Of a DNA stretch of 37,563 nucleotides, positions 8,176 to 15,830 are shown in pieces; positions within the stretch are counted from its first letter, which is position 1; every line of letters starts with the position of its first letter. The DNA is taken from assembly GCA_015661395.1 (NCBI GenBank), contig JACWML010000017.1, positions 1-37,563 on the forward strand, given 5' to 3'. A program made the position numbers and the translations under genes. Origin of the DNA: Methanomicrobia archaeon. Its GTDB lineage: Archaea > Halobacteriota > Bog-38 > Methanoflorentales > Methanoflorentaceae. The notes beneath the pieces were generated by a model. That model was not told where the DNA came from. It worked only from the letters and a program-made list of their open reading frames with translations, and did no database searches.

Positions 8176-9210
8176 ATGAGCGACAATATCTTCATCAGCT
8201 ATTCGTCAAAGAACAAGGCCATAGCTGACGCCGTCTGTCATAAACTCGAAGAGCGCAAGATGAAGTGCTGGATAGCGCCACGCGACATCCTGCCGGGGGC
8301 GAACTACGCCGAAGAGCTCATTAACGCGATTGACAACAGCAAACTCTTCGTGCTCATTTTTTCCAAGGATTCCAATCAATCGCAACACGTGCTCCGCGAG
8401 TGCGAGCGAGCCGTCTCTCACGGGATCCCGATCGTCCCATTCCGGATCTCGGACGTGCTCCCGGGCGCGGCGCTGCAGTACTTCATAGGTCCGCAGCACT
8501 GGCTCGATGCGATCACCGAGCCGTGTGCGGCCCACATAAACCGACTCGCCGACACGGTGCAGATCCTCCTGACGCAGGAGGACCTCACGCAAAAGAGCGC
8601 CGGTGAAGCGCTTATCGAAGCCGAAGCGCTTGCAGTGCAGCGACAACAGCAGGTCCTCAGAATGCGGAGGACTTCGATCGTCCTCGCAGCGGTGGTGGTG
8701 GTTCTCGCCGCGGTGGGCGGCGGGTGGTTCTATACGCAGCAGATGAATCAGGCGAGCTTGAACCTAGTGCCCTTCACGGACAAGGCGGCAGGGTTTCAGA
8801 TTCAGGTTCCTCAAGGCTGGACCAAGACTCAACCGAGCCCCCCCGGTGATCCTCCGGTCGCCTTGATCGTCTACCTGCCGACGGGTAATCAGTCAGAAAA
8901 CCTGTTCGTCAATAACGTATCCGCAAAGGGGGCCGACTTTGATAACGTTACCAATGCAAACCTTAACACCGCGCAGAACCTGCTTAGCAGCAACCAGATC
9001 ACCATACAGGAGTCAGGCCTGACAAGCTTGGCGGGACAAAACGCGTACAAGCTCGTGTATACGATCAACAGCTCAGGTCTCCAGTGCATGCAAATCTGGA
9101 CGGTTAACAACAATACGGTGTACCAGCTCACGTACAACGCACAGCCCCAGCACTACACCCAGTACTTGTCAACGGTCCAAAACATGGTCAACTCGTTCCA
9201 GTTCGTCTGA
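8176..9210 (+). CDS. Membrane-anchored TIR domain protein with outer PsbP-like domain
   Basis: A 344-residue protein starting at ATG 8176, where GGTGAGG (8166-8172) gives a good ribosome-binding site; the ORF-track start at 8149 (TTG) is rejected. Residues 1-135 are a TIR_2-type domain: DNIFISYSSKNKAIADAV, CWIAPRDILPGANYAEEL, and RECERAV with Glu75 at the place of the catalytic glutamate of NAD-cleaving TIRs. A basic linker (LRMRR) precedes one membrane span (about 167-186, SIVLAAVVVVLAAVGGGWFY). The remaining 155 residues lie outside and resemble PsbP/LpqN-type domains (KAAGFQIQVPQGWTKTQPS). It may act as NADase or signal generator anchored to the membrane. AT-rich sequence at 8134-8160 probably holds its promoter. 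Confidence 0.85.
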   Translation: MSDNIFISYSSKNKAIADAVCHKLEERKMKCWIAPRDILPGANYAEELINAIDNSKLFVLIFSKDSNQSQHVLRECERAVSHGIPIVPFRISDVLPGAALQYFIGPQHWLDAITEPCAAHINRLADTVQILLTQEDLTQKSAGEALIEAEALAVQRQQQVLRMRRTSIVLAAVVVVLAAVGGGWFYTQQMNQASLNLVPFTDKAAGFQIQVPQGWTKTQPSPPGDPPVALIVYLPTGNQSENLFVNNVSAKGADFDNVTNANLNTAQNLLSSNQITIQESGLTSLAGQNAYKLVYTINSSGLQCMQIWTVNNNTVYQLTYNAQPQHYTQYLSTVQNMVNSFQFV

Positions 9211-9469
9211 CGTAGCGCGGGAGGGCGCGCTGCCTGCACGGACGTCACGCATTCTATGCGATTAACTAGGGAGCTGAGGCGCCGCGTATGCAACGAGTGA
9301 GGACGCAGATCCGCTGCTCGCGGATTAACGTGCTGTTGTAGGTCCACGCGCGAAACGTGTCATGCTGCTTAGTTCAGCGCGATCGCGAACCGATCGTGAG
9401 CTCAGGTCAGATAAATAGAAACGTTTATGATGCTGAACCTTGTCTTTTTTTTATCCTAATTTCACGCTC

Positions 9470-9487
9470 TGTGGCGAAAGCGCCACA
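9470..9487 (+). promoter_or_regulatory. Perfect 7-bp hairpin just before the HEAT-repeat gene
   Basis: TGTGGCG-AAAG-CGCCACA forms a perfect stem with a tetraloop that ends two bases before the ATG at 9490, where a ribosome-binding site would normally be. No GGTGA-like site is present. It could be an operator or an RNA hairpin limiting translation. A weak TATA-like TTTATGATG lies at about 9424-9432. The rest of 9211-9469 shows nothing else. Confidence 0.45.
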
Positions 9488-9489
9488 CT

Positions 9490-10899
9490 ATGGCGGAGTT
9501 GTTTCACAAGGCGATTCAGATGAATAACGACAGCAACGTAGAAAGCCTCATTGCGGACTTAGGAAGTTCGGAATGGAATACGAGGAGCGAGGCCGTACGC
9601 GCGCTCCGCAAGCTCGGCGACAAGCGCGCCGTCGAGCCTGTCATCAGCATGTTGAACGACGAAAATAAGGTGGTGCGCAAATACGCGGCATACACGCTCG
9701 ACAAACTCGGCGACACGCGTGCCGTTGAGCCGCTTATCACCGCGCTGAGCGACGAGAGCACGAGCGTGCGAAGCATGGCCGCCCAGTCGCTCGGCCACCT
9801 GGGCGATACACGCGCCGTGGAGTCGCTTCTCAACGTCTTGCAGCACGACGAGGAATGGCTCGTGCGCGACGCAGCGGCGCACGCGCTCAGCCACCTCGGT
9901 GACAAGCGTGCCGTCGAGCCCCTCATCGCCGCCATCGGCGACGAGCACTGGTTCGTTCGTGAGGCGGCCGTGCGCGCCGTAAGCAAATTGGACGACCAGC
10001 GCGCCCTTGAACCGCTGATTTCCGAAGCCTTTGACGACGAGCACTGGTTCGTTCGTGAGGCGGCAGTGCAATCGCTCGCTTTACTGCACGACCCGCGCGC
10101 GGTTGAAGCGCTCATCACGATCGTTACGAGTCCAAAAAGTGAGGAGGGGCGGGGCAGCCCCGGCGACATATACGTTCGAAAGGCGGCGACGCAGGGCCTG
10201 GGTCAGCTCCATGACAAGCGCGCGATTGAGCCGCTCATCGTCGCGCTCACCGACGAGTACCGCGTGGTTCGCGAGGAGGCGGCCCGTGGCCTCGGTCAGC
10301 TCCGTGATAAGCGCCCCGTTACTCGCCTCACCCGCGCGTTGGATGACGAAGATTGGATCGTGCGCGAGGCTGCCGCCCGCAGTCTCGGCCAAATTGGTGA
10401 CGACCGCGCCGAAGACGCCCTCTATGACACCGTTATGGGTAACCGGCCGTGGATCCGCGACTTAGATGATGAAGACAAGTACGTGCGCAAGGCGGCGACG
10501 CACGCGCTCTGGAAGCTCGGCGACATGCGCGCCCTCGACGGGCTGATCGATAACTTAAAGAACGAGGATCGCTTTGTTCGCAAAGCCGCAGCCGAAACGC
10601 TTGGCCAGCTCGGCGATGAGCGTGCCGTAGATGCACTCATTGATGCTCTCGCCAATTCGGAAAGCGCTGACCGGGCGCACGCCGCAGACGCATTGGGAAA
10701 GATCGGCGATACGCTGGCCGTTGAGTCTCTGATCCGCGCCTTGGGCGACAATAATGCAGTCGTACGCAAGTACGCCGCGTACGCCCTTGGTCAACTCAAC
10801 GATCCGCGGGCGACCCCTCCACTCACCCGGGCTTCAAAGGATGCAGACATGGACGTACGAGATTCCGCTGCTCACGCATTGTGGCGGCTTCAATGTTGA
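9490..10899 (+). CDS. HEAT-repeat (PBS-lyase type) protein, about 14 repeats
   Basis: A 469-residue protein made almost wholly of about 31-residue HEAT/PBS-lyase repeats with the consensus VRxxAAxALGxLGDxRAVEPLI. I count 14 copies, from EWNTRSEAVRALRKLGDKRA to DVRDSAAHALWRLQC. Two copies are slightly longer: one has a Gly/Ser-rich insert (SPKSEEGRGSPGD) and one carries VMGNRPWIRDL. There is no signal peptide, membrane span or enzymatic domain. Such proteins form superhelical scaffolds that hold partner proteins or, in phycobiliprotein lyases, cofactors. Here it may be a scaffold for the preceding TIR/SLATT/SLOG group, but that rests on position alone; a 279-bp gap separates it from the TIR gene. 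Confidence 0.9.
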   Translation: MAELFHKAIQMNNDSNVESLIADLGSSEWNTRSEAVRALRKLGDKRAVEPVISMLNDENKVVRKYAAYTLDKLGDTRAVEPLITALSDESTSVRSMAAQSLGHLGDTRAVESLLNVLQHDEEWLVRDAAAHALSHLGDKRAVEPLIAAIGDEHWFVREAAVRAVSKLDDQRALEPLISEAFDDEHWFVREAAVQSLALLHDPRAVEALITIVTSPKSEEGRGSPGDIYVRKAATQGLGQLHDKRAIEPLIVALTDEYRVVREEAARGLGQLRDKRPVTRLTRALDDEDWIVREAAARSLGQIGDDRAEDALYDTVMGNRPWIRDLDDEDKYVRKAATHALWKLGDMRALDGLIDNLKNEDRFVRKAAAETLGQLGDERAVDALIDALANSESADRAHAADALGKIGDTLAVESLIRALGDNNAVVRKYAAYALGQLNDPRATPPLTRASKDADMDVRDSAAHALWRLQC

Positions 10900-11158
10900 G
10901 CCTATCTGCCAGCGCTCTTGATTCGTAAACGACCACGCACCGAACAACGCGGCCTCTCGCAATGGCCCAGTCAGACCGTCGAGGCAGATGCCAGCGCACG
11001 TTTGGCATGAGGCTCGCCTTCGGTGCGAGCGAGCGCGGAGCGGAAGTGGCGCGCAAGGACTCACCTAAAAAATAAGGTTACGCAAAATCGTGGTGGTGAA
11101 GCGTGACTAACCGTTGTCGAGACCGTGCTCGATACAGCTGCATGTCCGTTCGTTTCTC

Positions 11159-11668
11159 TCAGCTCGCGACCGCGCGCATCCCCTGATCGAGGGCAGCCAC
11201 AAAATTCTGGACCGTTTGGATGTGTTTTCCCTTCACAACCTCTTTGGTTGTCGTATAGAACGTCGCAATCGGGGCTTTCCCAGTGAGCTCCTGCATATCC
11301 TGCAGCGTGGTCTTGTTCCCTGAAAAGTCGTAGGTGCAGAAGAACGCCGCGTTTTTAACTTTGCCAGCGTTTTTCGCCACATACGTCCTGAGGGCACTGG
11401 CCATCGTATACGCCCACACGGGACCCCCGAGTATCACTAGGTCGTACGACGAGGGATCATACATCGTCGGCTTGATCTGAACCTGTTTCTTCTCTGCCGC
11501 CTCTAGGTGGGAGAGCTTGTAGCCTGCAGTGCCAGCACGATTGGTGGGATCAACGAGTTCCTCCAAGTCACATTTGAACGACGTTTGTTGTCCAATGGTG
11601 CTCATAACCGTTCTCGCAACCTTTCTTGCCGTTCCGGTTCTTGAATAGAATGCGATTAGGCACTTCAT
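11159..11668 (-). CDS. Flavodoxin-family protein
   Basis: 169 residues with the flavodoxin fold from the first residues: MKCLIAFYSRTGTARKVA supplies the FMN phosphate loop, SYDLVILGGPVWAYTMASAL and NAAFFCTYDFSGNKT the two isoalloxazine-side loops. Proteins of this compact type carry electrons or act as FMN-dependent reductases in the cytoplasm. A GTP/iron-sulfur or lactamase domain is absent. It is transcribed alone, convergent with the HEAT gene, and has a good TATA element upstream. The exact redox partner cannot be told. Confidence 0.88.
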   Translation of the reverse strand: MKCLIAFYSRTGTARKVARTVMSTIGQQTSFKCDLEELVDPTNRAGTAGYKLSHLEAAEKKQVQIKPTMYDPSSYDLVILGGPVWAYTMASALRTYVAKNAGKVKNAAFFCTYDFSGNKTTLQDMQELTGKAPIATFYTTTKEVVKGKHIQTVQNFVAALDQGMRAVAS

Positions 11669-11690
11669 ATGTCTAGACGGTGCGTGAAAT

Positions 11691-11705
11691 CCTATTTAAC
11701 TTTTT
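11691..11705 (-). promoter_or_regulatory. TATA box of the flavodoxin gene
   Basis: On the reverse strand AAAAAGTTAAATAGG lies 23-37 bp before the ATG at 11668, at the distance expected for an archaeal promoter with a minimal leader. Confidence 0.5.
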
Positions 11706-11923
11706 CGAGAACAAGCTCATTCCTACCACTCACTGCTCCGCCGTCACCAGCAGCCTAACCTGCGATTACGACTGGAACAGCCGCGGCTGGAGCACAACAG
11801 CGACACGTCACGCAAGGCCACACGTCGTGGAGATCCCGCCTTCACCGACCGAGGTGCTAGTTCTTCGCGATCCTTCTCTGTGGTGCCCCCTGTCGCGTTC
11901 TATCGCGGATACGGGGGTCAATG

Positions 11924-12454
11924 CTACACCAACAACGCCTTTCGCACTTCCCGCTCGTTTTCCCTGGTCGTGAGCACTTCCACAAGGTCGAGGGCAAAGT
12001 CCATGGCGGTTCCCGGACCCTGGCTTGTGATGATCTTGCCCTGCCGCACCACACGCTCTTCTTCTACGCGCTGCGCGCCCGGGATTTCGAGCCCTGGATA
12101 ACACGTCGCTGTCGCCCCCTCCATAATACCCGCGACGCCGAGCACGTGCGGCGCAGCACAAATCGCGGCGACGTATTTGCCGGCTTCGTATGCCGCGCGT
12201 ATGAGCCTGAGAACGCGTTGATCGCGTTCGAGGTTGAGGTAACCGGGGTTCCCTCCAGGAAGGACAAGGGCGTCGTACGCCTTGACGTCGTCGATAGAGA
12301 TGTCAGACATTAGTTTGATCCCGTGCCCACCCACGATGGGCGGATCCGCAATGCCGGCAAGGAGAACTGAGATGCCAGCGCGTCGGAGCACGTCAACGAT
12401 GGTGACCGCCTCGAGTTCCTCAAACCCGGGGGCAAGGAGGACAACTACGTTCAT
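11924..12454 (-). CDS. DJ-1/PfpI-family protein
   Basis: 176 residues from ATG 12454 (the ORF track starts 7 codons earlier at a TTG). Class I glutamine amidotransferase-like fold with the family landmarks: APGFEELEAV (conserved glutamate), ALVLPGGNPG, and the nucleophile elbow VAAICAAPHVLG with the cysteine and a following histidine. The C-terminus ITSQGPGTAMDFALDLVEVL is also characteristic. Members act as deglycase/glyoxalase, chaperone or protease-like enzymes in stress responses; which applies here is unknown. A reverse-strand CTTAAGAGC about 25 bp upstream may be the TATA element. Confidence 0.9.
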   Translation of the reverse strand: MNVVVLLAPGFEELEAVTIVDVLRRAGISVLLAGIADPPIVGGHGIKLMSDISIDDVKAYDALVLPGGNPGYLNLERDQRVLRLIRAAYEAGKYVAAICAAPHVLGVAGIMEGATATCYPGLEIPGAQRVEEERVVRQGKIITSQGPGTAMDFALDLVEVLTTRENEREVRKALLV

Positions 12455-12706
12455 ACGTCTAGCTGAGGCCTCCAAGCTCTTAAGCGTTTTCGACGCTTGT
12501 ACGGCTCTCGCACAGCCTCGTTACGCCTGGCGCGGGTCAACGGCGATAGCTGCCAAGCGCAATCAAATTGAAAAGGGGCGAGCGGCTAACGGGTCAAGCA
12601 TGCGCGCCGTTTCACGGCGATTTCTTTCGTGCACATGAAGATAGCTCGTGACGATATGGTGCTTTACCCGCTTGCGTTGCTCGCACGCATACGGGTATTT
12701 CGTGCC

Positions 12707-12748
12707 GACCAAATGATATAAAGGACTGACCAAATGATATAAAGGACT
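12707..12748 (+). repeat. Perfect 21-bp tandem duplication carrying a TATA-like element
   Basis: Two identical 21-bp units lie back to back, each with the core ATGATATAAAGG. The second core ends about 33 bp before the ATG at 12776, so it fits as the TATA box; the first would be an identical upstream copy two helical turns away. The duplication could create two start sites or two factor-binding sites. Confidence 0.8.
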
Positions 12749-12775
12749 GGTGCGATTCTCTCTTGAGGTAATGCG

Positions 12776-13075
12776 ATGCTCGAACTTACCGTGCACGAGA
12801 TTCGAGGGATATGCCCGGTACATTCCACTGGGGACCGTATCATGGTTGACGGGCCCAGCATTGTGGTGGCAGAAAGCGACGCACTCTGTACCCACGCGCT
12901 CTCGACCCTCCTCCATTATACGACGATCCTCGAACACACGTGGTGCCCCGTTGCGCTCGGCTTGACGACGCCTAAAGACCCCGCGCACGCCTACATGCAG
13001 TGCGTCGATCCCGGGCCGCCGTACACGGAAGGGGGCACGGTTATCTTCCGGTGCCGTAAAATAGTGCGAGAGTAG
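12776..13075 (+). CDS. TIGR04076-family small protein
   Basis: 99 residues matching the conserved pattern of the TIGR04076 family: VHEIRGICPVHSTGDRIMV, then SDALCTHALSTLLHYTTIL and YMQCVDPGPPYTEGGTVIF. Conserved cysteines at the CPV, LCTHAL and QCVDPG positions suggest metal or thiol chemistry, but the family has no established function; it is common in anaerobic archaea and bacteria. The ATG at 12776 has a GAGGT site (12765-12769) six bases upstream. It stands alone between the divergent DJ-1 gene and a decayed CorA gene. Confidence 0.88.
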   Translation: MLELTVHEIRGICPVHSTGDRIMVDGPSIVVAESDALCTHALSTLLHYTTILEHTWCPVALGLTTPKDPAHAYMQCVDPGPPYTEGGTVIFRCRKIVRE

Positions 13076-13105
13076 AGCGGCCGAACACAGCGATAACCGC
13101 CGGTG

Positions 13106-13306
13106 TCACTTTTCCTTAACGTTTCGCGCTGTCGACTGCAAGATCCACTGTTTGCGCCAGAAGTACACCAGCATCGCGATGACGGTTACCACGCTAACAA
13201 GCCAGAACGCGCTAACAAGCCAGAACGCAGGATACCCCCACGGGGAAGTCACCTCTGGCTCCCTGAAGTTCATGCCATAGAGGCCCGCAAAAAACGCGGC
13301 AAGGGC
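13106..13306 (-). pseudogene. C-terminal remnant of a CorA-type magnesium transporter
   Basis: The reverse strand reads AAFFAGLYGMNFREPEV and then two hydrophobic stretches up to FWRKQWILQ and TGA (stop at 13106-13108). YGMNF is the signature of CorA channels, followed by the last membrane span and a basic tail. A stop (13307-13309) interrupts the frame just before, and no large N-terminal domain is found up to acs. The last span contains an exact 18-bp tandem duplication (13193-13228) that doubles the residues AFWLVS. This is a decayed 3' end, not a working channel. Confidence 0.8.
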
Positions 13307-13387
13307 CTATGTAGAAAGGCGAACGTATACAGTGCGTGTGAATGATGATGTAAACGTCATCCAACTCATCAAACGGTCAAACAGGTG

Positions 13388-15304
13388 ATGGTTATCGAAG
13401 AGGAGGAGACAACCTCAGTCCTTCTGCACGAGAGACGGGTGTTTCGCCCGAGCGCAGCGGTCGTCGAGGCGGCGCGCGTGAAAGACTGGGAAGCGGAACT
13501 GACGGCAGGGCAGGACATCGAGGCGTACTGGGCGGCGAAGGCGGGGCAGTTTGAGTGGTTCGCGCCGTGGACACAGGTCCTTGACTCACGCGACGCGCCG
13601 TTTTACAAGTGGTTCGTTGGCGGCAGGACAAATATCACGCACAACGCAGTGGATCGGCACCTTTCCACCGAACGTCGCGACCGCGTCGCGCTCCTCTACG
13701 TTAACGAACGGGGAGAGGAATACAGGGTCACCTATGCCGAGCTCGCCAGCGAGGTGAACAAGATGGCGAACGCGCTTATGAAGCTCGGCGTGCGAAAAGG
13801 AGACCGTGTGGCGATGTACCTCCCGCCGTGCGTCGAGGCTGCCGTATCGATGCTTGCGTGCGCGAAGATCGGAGCCGTGCACAGCGTCGTGTATGCTGGC
13901 TTTAGCGTGCGAGCGTTGGCTGACCGGATTCACGACGCGAATGCCAAGGTCCTTATTACCGCTGACGGTACGTTCCGCCGAGGAAAGGTAATCGACCTAA
14001 AAAGCGTGGCAGATGAAGCTGTGGGCGCCAGCCCAAGCATCAAAACGACGGTGGTAGTGCGACACGCGGGCAACCCGGTGGTCTCTGGAACCATTGGGAG
14101 AGAGATGCTTTACGACGAGCTCATCGAAGGAGCAAACAGCGAATGTGCTGCTGAACCTATGGACGCGGAAGATGCGCTCTTTATCCTCTACACGTCCGGG
14201 AGCACGGGGATGCCAAAAGGCGTCGTTCACACGACCGGAGGCTATATGGTTGCGACGGCTACCACGTTACAAACCGTATTTGACATACACGACGATGATG
14301 TGTGGTGGTGCACTGCTGACGTCGGATGGATAACGGGTCATAGCTACTGCGTCTACGCGCCGTTGCTCGCCGGCACCACGAGCCTCATCTACGAGGGCGC
14401 GCCTGACTATCCCGAACCAGACGCGCTGTGGCGAGTGGTAGAACGCAACGCTGTGACGAAGTTTTATACGGCACCGACGACCATCCGCCACCTCATGCGT
14501 TTCGGGGAGAAATGGCCGCAGGGTTGCGACCTAAGCTCTCTCAAGATTCTCGGCTCGGTCGGAGAGCCGATCAACCCAGAGGCCTGGGTCTGGTACTACG
14601 AACACGTCGGAGGGTTGCGCTGTCCGATCATGGATACGTGGTGGCAGACGGAAACCGGCTGCTTCATGATTTCACCGCTCCCTGTATCGGCGCTCAAACC
14701 AGGGTCGGCGACGAAGCCTCTCCCCGGCATCGAAGCGGATGTCATGGACTTGGACGGGAAGCCCGTGCCGCCCGGGCGCGGCGGGCTGCTCGTTATAAAG
14801 ACGCCGTGGCCGTCCATGCTGCGGACGCTGTACAACAACCCTGACCGGTACAAGAAGACCTACTGGGAGCAGATCCCAGGGGGGATCTACGTGTCCGGGG
14901 ACATCGCACGCAAAGACGAAGACGGCTACTTCTGGATACAAGGGCGGGCCGACGACGTCCTGAAGATCGCCGGGCACCGCATCGGCACCAGCGAGATCGA
15001 ATCAGCGTTTGTGAGCCACCCTGCGGTGTCGGAGGCAGCCGTGATCGGCACACCCGACCCGATCAGAGGGGAGGTCATAAAGGCGTTTATCATCCTCAAA
15101 GAGGGATACGCGGAGACCCCAGAGCTCGTCAAGGAGCTTAGAAAGCACGTACGGCACGAGCTCGGGCCCATTGCCGTTATAGGAGCGATCGTCTTTACCG
15201 CCACGCTCCCGAAGACGCGCAGCGGGAAGATCATGCGAAGGGTGCTCAAGGCGCGAGAACTCGGGATCGACGTAGGCGACGTGTCGACGCTCATTGAAAC
15301 GTGA
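13388..15304 (+). CDS. acs: Acetyl-CoA synthetase (AMP-forming)
   Basis: 638 residues, the full length of the family. It converts acetate, ATP and CoA to acetyl-CoA, AMP and pyrophosphate in the cytoplasm. Landmarks in order: [10 protein letters not shown], the ATP loop [70 protein letters not shown], and [11 protein letters not shown] with the catalytic and acetylatable lysine. The W of DTWWQTE together with the V/T pocket residues favours acetate or another short acid. GTG 13385 and ATG 13388 are adjacent possible starts; no convincing ribosome-binding site is seen. The pyrophosphatase gene downstream in the window would remove its product. Confidence 0.95.
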   Translation: MVIEEEETTSVLLHERRVFRPSAAVVEAARVKDWEAELTAGQDIEAYWAAKAGQFEWFAPWTQVLDSRDAPFYKWFVGGRTNITHNAVDRHLSTERRDRVALLYVNERGEEYRVTYAELASEVNKMANALMKLGVRKGDRVAMYLPPCVEAAVSMLACAKIGAVHSVVYAGFSVRALADRIHDANAKVLITADGTFRRGKVIDLKSVADEAVGASPSIKTTVVVRHAGNPVVSGTIGREMLYDELIEGANSECAAEPMDAEDALFILYTSGSTGMPKGVVHTTGGYMVATATTLQTVFDIHDDDVWWCTADVGWITGHSYCVYAPLLAGTTSLIYEGAPDYPEPDALWRVVERNAVTKFYTAPTTIRHLMRFGEKWPQGCDLSSLKILGSVGEPINPEAWVWYYEHVGGLRCPIMDTWWQTETGCFMISPLPVSALKPGSATKPLPGIEADVMDLDGKPVPPGRGGLLVIKTPWPSMLRTLYNNPDRYKKTYWEQIPGGIYVSGDIARKDEDGYFWIQGRADDVLKIAGHRIGTSEIESAFVSHPAVSEAAVIGTPDPIRGEVIKAFIILKEGYAETPELVKELRKHVRHELGPIAVIGAIVFTATLPKTRSGKIMRRVLKARELGIDVGDVSTLIET

Positions 15305-15502
15305 TGCATCCACGCTGCGGCGGCGAGCAGGGCTCCATCGCAGCCTCGTGGAGGCCAACGGATGGAGTATTTTTTCTAAAGACGGGCTTTCTTTAACCAC
15401 ACAGAAGCTCACGCGCCCTCGTCGCATCTGCAGCTGGAACCAAACACGTTTGTCGGTCTCGCGCGCAAGTATACCCGCCTTGAGAACGCCAGGAAACTTG
15501 AC

Positions 15503-15822
15503 ATGAAGGCCCATACGTTGGGAGCGGTGCTCACTGCGGCCATAGCAGCTGCGGTGCTAGTAAGTGGCTGCACGTCTTCCTTGCCGTTCAGCGCTACCCC
15601 CACCCCTAAGCCGCCAGACTTAAGCGCAGAGTATGGTGCCGCCTTCGGTCAGAGCGCTCGCGTGCCGCCGATAGGTTCACGCAAGTTAAGCCTAACATGT
15701 ATTCTGGCACCTATACGGCTGAGGAGTTGCTACGAAATGGCGCGGGCGTAGATACCTACGATATTAAGCAGTGTAGCACGCTTGCGAGGAGTGCTATGAA
15801 GGAGGCGAACACTTGCACGTAA
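15503..15822 (+). pseudogene. Small lipoprotein gene, frameshifted
   Basis: The ATG at 15503 opens a secretion signal (MKAHTLGAVLTAAIAAAVLV) with a lipobox LVSGC and a Thr/Pro linker (TPTPKPP), as in archaeal anchored proteins. Its own frame ends at 15751 in unconvincing sequence. A second frame takes over near 15665 with RFTQVKPNMYSGTYTAEELL and ends with KEANTCT and TAA at 15822. One lost base joins the two. Repaired, it would be a surface protein of about 105 residues with unknown role. Confidence 0.65.
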
Positions 15823-15830
15823 CGTCGTAT

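Noticed and set aside
9516-10169. 217-residue reverse ORF opposite the HEAT gene
   Set aside because: Ser/Arg repeats mirror the HEAT repeat DNA; it is a shadow.
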